This document shows positions 20,835 through 26,370 of a stretch of 26,370 bases of DNA, piece after piece. Location: positions 1 through 26,370 of IMG/VR virus record IMGVR_UViG_3300047168_000114; one strand, given 5' to 3'. A model generated the notes under the pieces. It saw only the letters and a list, made by a program, of their open reading frames with translations, was not told the DNA's origin and ran no database searches. Position 1 is the stretch's first letter, and each line of letters opens with the position of its first letter. The translations under genes and the position numbers were made by a program. The stretch is from a virus.

Positions 20835-21173
20835 ATGTCTTATTATTTGGCGATTTACGCGCCGGATCGCAGTCTGATCTCTGAAATAGCCTTCGAAACG
20901 CTTGATGAAGCGCTGGCGTTCGTCGACGATAAAATCCTCAGCCCCAAGACGCCCTATGCAGGCGTGCCATTCAACGCGGAAATGCGTAACGGCAAAATTT
21001 ACCAGATGACGCGCGACGTGCTGGGCCCGAAAGAGGCACACATTCAGGAATGGGAACATCTTTACCTGCTTTACAAAACACCAATTTCGTCGATTATCAT
21101 CGAATGTGAGGAAGCCCACGCAGACTACCTTGCAGACCGCGCAGCCGAAACTGGCGCGCTGTTCGGTGGATAG
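20835..21173 (+). CDS. Hypothetical early protein, 112 aa
   Basis: ATG at 20835 with AAGGAGG six bases upstream, the best ribosome site of the early operon; the longer open frame upstream overlaps the clamp gene and is a shadow. The product begins SYYLAIYAPDRSLISEIAFE, has a helix-strand pattern and a C-terminal acidic helix (ECEEAHADYLADRAAETGAL). No catalytic motif. Not recognised. Confidence 0.7.
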   Translation: MSYYLAIYAPDRSLISEIAFETLDEALAFVDDKILSPKTPYAGVPFNAEMRNGKIYQMTRDVLGPKEAHIQEWEHLYLLYKTPISSIIIECEEAHADYLADRAAETGALFGG

Positions 21174-21181
21174 CAACACGA

Positions 21182-21197
21182 AACCCCTACCGGGGTT
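21182..21197 (+). repeat. Small hairpin after 20835-21173, copy 2
   Basis: AACCCC-TACC-GGGGTT, inside GAAACCCC...GGGGTTGC. Second copy of the post-gene hairpin at 20774, with one more base pair. Confidence 0.5.
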
Positions 21198-21224
21198 GCC
21201 CGAAAGGGTGTGAAAACTGCAAAA

Positions 21225-21318
21225 TTGACGGAAAATATGCAGATTTTATGCAGAAATCATTCAAAAAAGCATAAAAAGTGAGGAAAACCCTTGCATTTTC
21301 CAAAGTTATTGCTATATT
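21225..21318 (+). promoter_or_regulatory. Tandem plus-strand promoters and long leader
   Basis: Promoter 1: TTGACG (21225-21230), 16 bases, TATGCA (21247-21252). Promoter 2: TTGCAT (21291-21296), 16 bases, TATATT (21313-21318) with a TG one base before. The stretch is very AT-rich. Between here and the next start (21647) lie about 320 bases without a supported gene: several GC hairpins (for example GCCCC-TGACTT-GGGGC near 21506-21521), and a half operator CACATCAAAAT at 21387. A 60-codon frame lacking a start codon crosses it; I do not call it. Confidence 0.6.
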
Positions 21319-21646
21319 AAAACTATCGAAGGGGCGCCCACGACGCCTCTGATCGCTCCTAGATCGAGCTTCAAATTTCCTTCTGACACATCAAAATTAA
21401 GGACTTGGAAGCTCTCAGCGAGCGATGACGTGCCCGTCGCCGCGCCTGGCCTTCGTGAATGGCGGCGGAAACGTGCCAGCGGCTCATCTCGCTGGCCTCG
21501 TCGCCCCTGACTTGGGGCAATGACCATTTAAAACGTTGAAACGCCTCTGGCGTCGCTCCTCCAAGGGGGCAAGTCTACACCTCCCGAAACGCGAGACTAT
21601 CGCGCTGGCCGCACTCTTGCGGCTTATGAAAACGAAGGAATTCACA

Positions 21647-22000
21647 ATGAACACTGAAAACGTTCTTGCTTCCGCGACCGAATCCGCCGCCGGCGGCTTG
21701 GTCGGGAACGCCCTCGACGCCGCGCAAAAGGCGATCATCGGCGCCACCACCAAGGCCATGACCGAAGGCAACGTCAAGCTGGCCCTCGCGGCGGGTGCCG
21801 GCGCTGTTTTGGTCGGGACAGCCTTTCTCGTCTACGAATACGGCGGCGCCGCGGCTGATGCCGTGAGCGAAGGCGCGTCCGAAGCCGCGACCTGGATCGC
21901 CGATTCAGTGATCGGGCTCTTCCTGCGCTCGACCATCGAAATCATTCCGATTTTCGAAGGCGCGCCGGAAGACGGCATGGTCGACGCCGCGTTCGTTTAA
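21647..22000 (+). CDS. Membrane protein, 117 aa
   Basis: Start at ATG 21647 (GAAGGA seven bases upstream); in-frame ATGs at 21536 and 21626 have no ribosome site. An amphipathic N-terminal helix (ASATESAAGGLVGNALDAAQ) precedes one membrane span (VKLALAAGAGAVLVGTAFLV, about residues 43-63) and a helical tail with a second hydrophobic patch (SVIGLFLRSTIEIIPIF). It is expressed from the tandem promoters after a 320-base leader, next to the repressor, and closed by a strong terminator. Expression from beside the immunity region suggests a lysogeny or exclusion gene; inference. Confidence 0.65.
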   Translation: MNTENVLASATESAAGGLVGNALDAAQKAIIGATTKAMTEGNVKLALAAGAGAVLVGTAFLVYEYGGAAADAVSEGASEAATWIADSVIGLFLRSTIEIIPIFEGAPEDGMVDAAFV

Positions 22001-22002
22001 CC

Positions 22003-22037
22003 AAAAATCCTCCTGGGCTCAGCCTGGGAGGATTTTT
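22003..22037. terminator. Strong bidirectional terminator between convergent genes
   Basis: AAAAATCCTCC (22003-22013) pairs with GGAGGATTTTT (22027-22037), with GGCTCAGCC inside the loop region. It serves the plus-strand membrane gene and the minus-strand repressor gene. Confidence 0.9.
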
Positions 22038-22042
22038 GCGTT

Positions 22043-22744
22043 TCAGCCTTCGGGAATGAATGCGCCAATCACGACGCCGGCGATGACATACCGCTCTCCA
22101 CCGGACTGCCAGACGCGGCCGCTGATGTCCTGGGGCAGTTTGACAGCGCCTTGAAGGCGTGGGTCCGTAGAACGCTGGGACAGCCACAGGCGCCCCTCGG
22201 CGTCTTCCTGGACCTCGCGGACGGTGACCTCGATCCTCGTGTCCACCAGGCGTTCGACGAGCAGTCTGCGCCCCTTTATAATGATCCCCTTGTATCGCGC
22301 GATCGGCTCGACCAGTAGAAGCGTCTTCTCTGGGTAGATCTCCTCGGCGCCCGGCCTGCGCACCATCGCAGCGAAAGCCCCAGCCTGCCGCGCGGAGTCG
22401 TCCACGGGCAAGGGTAGTTCCCTGATCTGATTGGCCGGCAGATTGAATGATTCCCGCAAGTGATGCCCCTGCACATATGTACGCAACAGCACCGGCGCGC
22501 CCGTTTTGCGCCCCTTTTTATCGCCCAGGAGGTCTTCCATCGTGAGCCCCGGCATCTGGGCGAGAATTTGCTGATATGTCGCGGTCGTAAGCGAGGCCGA
22601 AATTCCGTTCATGAAATTATAAATTTTTGTCGGGTGAGCCCATCCACATTTGCGTGCGAGGTCTGTGGGCGTCATCCCGCGCGCATCCAGCGCCTCCTTC
22701 AGCGCGTGCCGCCTCATCTCTGCGATGGCGTCTTCGTCGGTCAT
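22043..22744 (-). CDS. CI-like phage repressor, HTH plus S24-like domain without the catalytic residues
   Basis: Residues 8-50 form an HTH (EMRRHALKEALDARGMTPTD, ARKCGWAHPTKIYNFMNG). Residues 120-233 follow the LexA/CI C-terminal fold (YPEKTLLLVEP, YKGIIIKGRRLLVERL, YVIAGVVIGAFIPE). Where autocleaving relatives have G-x-SM the sequence reads GAFAAMVRRP, and the Lys-bearing strand reads EVTVREV, so the Ser/Lys pair seems absent. It should dimerise but not self-cleave. Start ATG 22744 with AGGA nine bases upstream; the GTG at 22792 lies inside the operator and is rejected. Probably binds the palindrome at 22790 and its copies. Confidence 0.8.
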   Translation of the reverse strand: MTDEDAIAEMRRHALKEALDARGMTPTDLARKCGWAHPTKIYNFMNGISASLTTATYQQILAQMPGLTMEDLLGDKKGRKTGAPVLLRTYVQGHHLRESFNLPANQIRELPLPVDDSARQAGAFAAMVRRPGAEEIYPEKTLLLVEPIARYKGIIIKGRRLLVERLVDTRIEVTVREVQEDAEGRLWLSQRSTDPRLQGAVKLPQDISGRVWQSGGERYVIAGVVIGAFIPEG

Positions 22745-22789
22745 AGACTTTATCCTGTACAACATATTGCGACAGTTTTCCTTGGAAAC

Positions 22790-22803
22790 CACATTATGAT
22801 GTG
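22790..22803. promoter_or_regulatory. Perfect operator between repressor and Cro-like genes
   Basis: CACATTATGATGTG is the only such palindrome in the divergent gap. It contains TATGAT on the plus strand and CATAAT on the minus strand, each a plausible -10 element for the gene on that side, so one site may govern both directions. TTGGAA lies just before it on the plus strand, echoing the TTGAAA at other sites. Confidence 0.8.
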
Positions 22804-22816
22804 TTAACCCGAAAAA

Positions 22817-23152
22817 ATGCAGCGAATCGACCAGCTACTCGAAGAGATCAAAACCAGGGGAAAAGCCCTCAACGTGTCCATCCCAGGCTTGGCGAAACTC
22901 GCCGGCCTTGGCCAGAATACTCTGCGTGGGATCGAAAGCGACGCATGGTCGCCGAGTCGTGACACGATCAGGAGCCTTCAGGACTGCATTGAGCAGCTGG
23001 AAAAATTGTCCCTTGCGGAATTGCAAAAAGTCGCCGGTACCAAGAAAGTCCACCCTCCTAAAATCCTGGGCGTACCCCGCCCGAAGCAAAAACGTTCTAA
23101 CACTACGGCATCTCCTAAATGCACAATAGAATGTGCTCCAGGCGATGATTAG
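22817..23152 (+). CDS. Cro/XRE-like HTH protein, 111 aa
   Basis: Residues 8-55 look like an XRE-type HTH (KALNVSIPGLAKLAGLGQNT, LRGIESDAWSPSRDTIRSLQ). A helix (CIEQLEKLSLAELQKVAG) and a basic tail follow. It diverges from the repressor gene, with the shared operator 13 bases before the ATG. No Shine-Dalgarno is present; if TATGAT in the operator is the -10, the mRNA would be almost leaderless. It is the natural candidate for the lytic partner of the repressor switch. Confidence 0.75.
   Translation: MQRIDQLLEEIKTRGKALNVSIPGLAKLAGLGQNTLRGIESDAWSPSRDTIRSLQDCIEQLEKLSLAELQKVAGTKKVHPPKILGVPRPKQKRSNTTASPKCTIECAPGDD
23122..23135. promoter_or_regulatory. Operator-type site at the end of the Cro-like gene
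   Basis: CACAATAGAATGTG, one mismatch, inside the 3' end of 22817-23152 and just before the following small gene. The AT-rich gap that follows (23153-23257) has no clear promoter. Confidence 0.45.
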
Positions 23153-23267
23153 CAATAGATTACCGCCAAAGGCAACAGAAACGGCCAAAAATAACCCTAC
23201 TGCCTCGATAGCTTACAGATCGTTTAGAAAGGTGCCACCCAGGGGTGTAGTCACCGAGTGCGGCTAA
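23145..23267 (+). CDS. 40-aa small basic protein
   Basis: ATG at 23145 overlaps the end of the Cro-like gene by eight bases and the frame ends at TAA 23267, just inside the nuclease gene. The peptide is basic and polar (PPKATETAKNNPTASIAYRS, then FRKVPPRGVVTECG). Supported by overlap on both sides; the ribosome site is weak. Confidence 0.4.
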   Translation: MISNRLPPKATETAKNNPTASIAYRSFRKVPPRGVVTECG

Positions 23268-23782
23268 CACGCCCCCGCGCCAAGAGCGTCGTTGCGCAAG
23301 GCCTTCTCTTTCAAGAAAAATCGAAGCCGGAAAGACGCGAAAACAAGCTCCAAGGAGCGATGGTGGAATATTTCGCCGCCGTCGTTCCAGTCGGGTCGGC
23401 AATCCTATTTGCGGTCCCGAATGGGGAGTACCGGGACAAGCGGACAGCCCTTCTGCTCTCCGGGCCGGCGAAGGATGACCTTGCACCTGACGATGTGTTT
23501 TTGGTCCCCGCAGGGCAGGGAGTGCTTTCCGGGGCGCCCGACCTCGTTTTGCTAACGGACAAGGCAACCGTTACGCTGATCGAAGTGAAGGTGCCGAAAG
23601 AGGGTGGCAAGCTCGCCGGCGTTATCTCTCGAGCTCAGAGGATATTCCACGCCGCGGCGCGGTTACTTGGGCACCAGGTCGAAGTCGTCAGGAGTGTGGA
23701 TGATTTCGACGCGCTGTTGCGCCGGAAAGGGGTTCCTGTGCGGGCTGTGCTGGTCCCGCGGGCGTTTGGACTGACCGGCTAG
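23258..23782 (+). CDS. VRR-NUC domain nuclease, 174 aa
   Basis: The VRR-NUC fold (PD-(D/E)XK class) is visible: RRENKLQGAMVEYFAAV (26-42), FAVPNGEYRDKRTA (51-64), then the catalytic core GAPDLVLL (92-99) and LIEVKVPKEGGKL (107-119), followed by Q127 and GHQVEVVRSVDDF. Likely metal ligands are D95 and E109 with K111. Phage members occur beside replication genes and are thought to process branched DNA. The GTG start at 23258 keeps the conserved N-terminal helix; an ATG at residue 35 with AGGAG would lose it. Its stop shares CTAG with the convergent minus-strand gene. Confidence 0.85.
   Translation: MRLTRPRAKSVVAQGLLFQEKSKPERRENKLQGAMVEYFAAVVPVGSAILFAVPNGEYRDKRTALLLSGPAKDDLAPDDVFLVPAGQGVLSGAPDLVLLTDKATVTLIEVKVPKEGGKLAGVISRAQRIFHAAARLLGHQVEVVRSVDDFDALLRRKGVPVRAVLVPRAFGLTG
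23484..23497. promoter_or_regulatory. Operator-type site inside the nuclease gene
   Basis: CACCTGACGATGTG followed by TTTTT: one mismatch in the left arm and a T-run as at the other sites. It lies in coding sequence with no promoter nearby, a stoperator-like position. Confidence 0.4.
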
Positions 23783-24333
23783 CGCGCGGCCTCAGCGGGG
23801 CGGCTGAGAGGGACCAGGCGCGTGACTTTTTCGGTTTCGACCAACCAACCTTCGGCCAGGACCTCCTCGGGAGACGGCAGCGCGGCCGCATAGTGCCGGC
23901 CGAGGATAACGTTCATTTCGTGGCGGAGCAGGTTGTACTCTTCCAGCGCCGGCTGGATGCAAAGCCAAATCTCGGCTGCCGTCGGAAACCATTCACACGA
24001 CCGGATCACGTCACGCTGGCATGCCGAGCTGAGCAAAACCTTCGGGACGCCTTCGAGCGCAAACGCGATCCCGGCGATCCGGTTTTTGATGTCCTCGTCG
24101 GTCATGTTGCCGGCTTTGGTGCAGGCCAGGATGGCAGCGAGCCAGGCTTTCACGTCCTCGGCAGTGACGTTTCCGGCGGTCATCGCCATCTTTCCCAGGA
24201 CGAAGGCGGCGTTACGCCAACGGGCGGAGCCTGGTTTGATTTCGGAGGCAGTCTGACCATTGCGCATTGCCAGGACGGTGCCAACGATCGGGTGGGTTTC
24301 CTCAATTCCCAGGGCTTTCAAAGCTCGAAACAT
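23779..24333 (-). CDS. Replication-associated protein, possible helicase loader, 184 aa
   Basis: The protein is helical. Residues 85-130 (GIAFALEGVPKVLLSSACQR, then RSCEWFPTAAEIW) match a pattern I know from uncharacterised phage proteins encoded next to DUF1376 and DnaB genes, in the position of lambda P-type loaders. No ATPase motif. Start ATG 24333 with GGAG about 11 bases upstream; it overlaps the end of the DUF1376 gene by 16 bases. Loader function is inference from position. Confidence 0.6.
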   Translation of the reverse strand: MFRALKALGIEETHPIVGTVLAMRNGQTASEIKPGSARWRNAAFVLGKMAMTAGNVTAEDVKAWLAAILACTKAGNMTDEDIKNRIAGIAFALEGVPKVLLSSACQRDVIRSCEWFPTAAEIWLCIQPALEEYNLLRHEMNVILGRHYAAALPSPEEVLAEGWLVETEKVTRLVPLSRPAEAAR

Positions 24334-25208
24334 GTGGGCGCGATCTCCTCGGCGACGCTATCGATTGTGGTCTTGAACGCATTTTGGTGTGTTTTTTTGG
24401 CACCGTCAAGCAGTTCTGCCAGGACGCGGGATTTCGCGGTTGATGGAACTGGGGGCGCCGCGGTCGTGACGAGGTCTTCGTCCCGCCAGCGCTGATCCCG
24501 CAGCCAGCGGTGGGGGTCCTTGCGAAACTGCGGATCGGGCTGGGCGCGAGTGTAGCGGCGAACGCCGGCCATCAGGGTTTCGAAGTCCACGATTTTCAGG
24601 GCTTTGGCAAACTGCTCCCGCGCAGCCTTCGGGTCGCGCTTCCGGCCGTAGGCTTCGTAAAACACGGAAAAATCTCGATCGATCGCGGAAACGGTATTTT
24701 CAGTACCAAGGTTATTATTCTCGCTAAGGGTATTTTTAGTAAGAGACTCTTTCTTAGTAATAGGTAGTGGTAGTGGTCTGCCCCCTAGTTGACGTTCTGT
24801 TGAACCACTTGTTCGAACATGTGTTGAACACATGTTGTCTTTTTGTTGCGCTGATCGTGCGGCCGCTGATGCCCTTCCTGCCCCCTGTCGCTTCGCGATA
24901 ATGCCTTTCGCCTTATCGAGTTCGGCGTCAATTCTCTTGTGCCGATAGAAGCCCTCGTCTAGATAGAAAAACTTCATAAGCTCGTTTCGAGACGCCCTCC
25001 ACTCCTTTGAATTCATTCTTGTTATCGAGCGAAGTCTTTCCGGATCGGAAGGAAGTTTCCCGTCGTTCGTCCATGCGTTAAAGATCAAAAGAAGGTACGC
25101 GCCGTGCTCAATGGTGCGCAGGTGATTGGTGTCGCGGTAGTAGTCTGACACGTAAAATGACAGCCACAAATCGGGCCTTTTCTTGGTCTTCACTCGGACG
25201 CACTCCAT
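24318..25208 (-). CDS. DUF1376 replication initiator-like protein, 296 aa
   Basis: Residues 13-95 are a DUF1376 domain (DLWLSFYVSDYYRDTNHLRT, EHGAYLLLIFNAWTNDGKLP). A linker rich in Ser, Thr and Asn (about 110-170) holds the repeats described at 24786. The C-terminal domain (FSVFYEAYGRKRDPKAAREQ, then DPHRWLRDQRWRDED) is typical of phage replication proteins of the lambda O type. It probably binds the origin and, with the next gene, loads the helicase. ATG 25208 has no clear ribosome site; an operator-type site lies 16 bases upstream. Confidence 0.75.
   Translation of the reverse strand: MECVRVKTKKRPDLWLSFYVSDYYRDTNHLRTIEHGAYLLLIFNAWTNDGKLPSDPERLRSITRMNSKEWRASRNELMKFFYLDEGFYRHKRIDAELDKAKGIIAKRQGAGRASAAARSAQQKDNMCSTHVRTSGSTERQLGGRPLPLPITKKESLTKNTLSENNNLGTENTVSAIDRDFSVFYEAYGRKRDPKAAREQFAKALKIVDFETLMAGVRRYTRAQPDPQFRKDPHRWLRDQRWRDEDLVTTAAPPVPSTAKSRVLAELLDGAKKTHQNAFKTTIDSVAEEIAPTCFEL
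24378..24391. promoter_or_regulatory. Weak operator-type site near the end of the DUF1376 gene
   Basis: CGCATTTTGGTGTG followed by seven T. Two symmetric changes from the perfect palindrome, giving a CGCAT-N4-GTGTG subclass shared with 25224. It lies 45 bases before the start of 23779-24333. Confidence 0.4.
24786..24836. repeat. 12-bp iteron-like repeats and perfect palindrome: candidate replication origin
   Basis: Three tandem 12-bp units start at 24798, 24810 and 24822, each TGTT(C)GAAC plus a short tail, with a related unit before them. The third unit is part of a perfect 21-bp palindrome (24816-24836). A 70-base AT-rich stretch (24703-24775) adjoins. Everything lies inside the linker of the DUF1376 gene, as lambda ori lies inside gene O. 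Confidence 0.6.
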
Positions 25209-25223
25209 TGCATTTTTGAGGAG

Positions 25224-25237
25224 CGCATTTTTGTGTG
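25224..25237. promoter_or_regulatory. Weak operator-type site before the DUF1376 gene
   Basis: CGCATTTTTGTGTG with a TTTTC flank, in the 32-base gap between the helicase stop and the DUF1376 start. Same subclass as 24378. Confidence 0.45.
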
Positions 25238-25240
25238 TTT

Positions 25241-26370
25241 TCAGGACACGGTCAAGAACGTCGTAGTGGGCCCATCGAACCTCATCTCGATCGCTGAGGT
25301 AGCGCCCTTTCGCACCTTCGCGCTGACCAATTCGACCTTGCCCCGCACGTCGGCGAGGGCCTGCTGATACTGTTGTTCACGGTTCTGATATTCCGAGTCG
25401 CTCTCGCCCGGCTTCCTGGTCGGCTTAGCCTTGTGCATGTGAAGTTCCGCCCGATGAGTGAACAGCACCACGTCTGCAGCGGCCTCGATATCGCCGGAGG
25501 ACTTCAGGTCGGCCATAGTCGGCACCTTGTCGTCGCTGCTCTCTTTCGAGCGGTTTAGCTGCGCCAGGGCGACCATGGGGCAGTCCTCCTCCTTGGCGAT
25601 CTCCTTCAGCGAATTGGCCAGCTGCCCAATGGCGAAAGGCAGACCGAGCTTCATATCGGCTTGCTGGACGCGCATCAGGTGCATGTGGTCCACCACGATC
25701 AGGCCGGGCTTGCCGTAGCGACGTTTGAAGCGCCGAACAGCCAGGCGAAGCTGTGGAACGTCAAGCCGAGGTCGGTCGTCGAAGTAGACCTTGAGCTCGG
25801 CCAGGTCGCGCTGGGCCTTAACGAGCTTCTCGGCCTCATTTGTGCTGATTTGCCCGAGTTCGATCCTGTCCGTCGAGATGCCGGACATCTGCGAAAGGAT
25901 GCGCGCAGCTTGTTGGTCGGACGTCATCTCCATCGTGAAGAAGTAAACTGGTAGGCTATACCTTTGGCAGAAAGCGGCGCTTATCTGGGTGGCAAGGGCG
26001 CTCTTGCCGTGGCCTGGGCGTCCGCCGAGGACGATCAAATCAGCCGGCCGCAAGCCGCCGCCGATAATGCCGTCAAGGTCTGGAATGCCGGTCGAGTAGA
26101 TCCGCGGCACCTCGCCGGCCATCGCGTTCTGCATCGCGTCGATGACCTTGGCGACAGCATCTGCGAGCTTCACGTCCGTCTCATCGCCATGACGGACCAG
26201 CGTGCTTTCAAGCTGTCCGATCGTGCTGGCGACGATCTCCAGAGTCGTCTTCTTGCCAGGGCCGAACGCGGTGTTGACCAGATCCTCGGCGATATCGATC
26301 ATCTGGCGCCGTGCCCAAGCCTCCTGGATGGACCGCCCATAGTCGCCGGCGTTGACGATGCCCACCATGG
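25241..26370 (-). CDS. dnaB: DnaB-type replicative helicase, N-terminus cut by the window edge
   Basis: The frame is open to the right edge, so the protein starts outside. It contains the RecA-like motor: Walker A GGRPGHGKSALA (residues 115-126 of the visible part), EMTSDQQAARILSQ, Walker B LIVVDHMHLM (223-232), LAQLNRS and SSGDIEAAADVVLFTHR. The visible start (VNAGDYGRSIQEAWARRQMI) is the end of the DnaB N-terminal domain. It unwinds the fork ahead of phage DNA synthesis and would be loaded by the two downstream gene products. It heads this minus-strand replication set within the window. Confidence 0.9.
   Translation of the reverse strand, partial: MVGIVNAGDYGRSIQEAWARRQMIDIAEDLVNTAFGPGKKTTLEIVASTIGQLESTLVRHGDETDVKLADAVAKVIDAMQNAMAGEVPRIYSTGIPDLDGIIGGGLRPADLIVLGGRPGHGKSALATQISAAFCQRYSLPVYFFTMEMTSDQQAARILSQMSGISTDRIELGQISTNEAEKLVKAQRDLAELKVYFDDRPRLDVPQLRLAVRRFKRRYGKPGLIVVDHMHLMRVQQADMKLGLPFAIGQLANSLKEIAKEEDCPMVALAQLNRSKESSDDKVPTMADLKSSGDIEAAADVVLFTHRAELHMHKAKPTRKPGESDSEYQNREQQYQQALADVRGKVELVSAKVRKGATSAIEMRFDGPTTTFLTVS

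Noticed and set aside
21312-21527. 71-codon minus-strand frame in the leader region
   Set aside because: It runs against the tandem plus-strand promoters, has no ribosome site and reads as low-complexity Arg-rich sequence.
22645-22658. CACATTTGCGTGCG within the repressor gene
   Set aside because: Two asymmetric mismatches in the right arm and no A/T flank; not counted as an operator.

Overview
The window looks like the central part of a temperate tailed-phage genome or prophage from an alphaproteobacterium. Evidence for a phage: a split terminase, a portal protein, an SPP1 gp7/MuF-type head protein, a DnaB-type helicase, a DUF1376 replication protein, and a CI-like repressor facing a small Cro-like gene. 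The alphaproteobacterial assignment is an inference from the GcrA-like C-terminus of one regulator, the GC-rich coding sequence and the style of the genes. No integrase, attachment site, major capsid gene or recognisable endolysin lies inside the window, so both ends continue into unseen phage DNA.

Layout. (1) 1-4760, minus strand: tightly overlapped small genes that look like accessory or lysis-region genes. They include a DUF2829/Tad2-like anti-Thoeris protein, a sulfotransferase, a lipoprotein and small membrane proteins. (2) 4757-6473, minus: exported or virion-surface proteins, one with a Tat-like signal and an arabinofuranosidase/lectin-like body, beside a short paralogue of its N-terminus. 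(3) 6680-6886, plus: a lone lipoprotein gene inserted against the flow of the late genes (a moron). (4) 6981-13897, minus: head genes (MuF protein, zinc-ribbon proteins, a basic internal protein, portal, a small beta-rich protein). (5) 13898-15221: a terminator, a consensus sigma70-type promoter with tandem 19-bp repeats just upstream, and a winged-helix/GcrA-like regulator gene. (6) 15353-18798, minus: large and small terminase with several very small genes between them. (7) 18836-22000, plus: an early operon with a DnaN-like sliding clamp and repeated structured leaders. (8) 22043-23152: divergent repressor and Cro-like genes. (9) 23145-26370: a VRR-NUC nuclease (plus) and replication genes (minus), with iteron-like repeats inside the DUF1376 gene.

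The main discovery is a dispersed palindrome, CACAT-N4-ATGTG, often flanked by A and T runs. It occurs perfectly five times and with one mismatch at five more places; several weaker copies sit at promoter-like positions. One perfect copy occupies the repressor/Cro-like intergenic region. Others lie before the GcrA-like regulator, beside the late promoter, in the early promoters, before the lipoprotein and before the replication genes. I infer that the phage repressor silences the genome through many distributed operators, as mycobacteriophage L5-type stoperators do, but with a symmetric site and an unrelated HTH/S24-like repressor whose autocleavage residues appear to be missing.

Many small genes reported here (41, 55, 39, 32, 32, 29 and 40 codons) were found by following stop/start overlaps along the minus-strand operons and at the end of the Cro-like gene. 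Their confidence varies and is stated for each.
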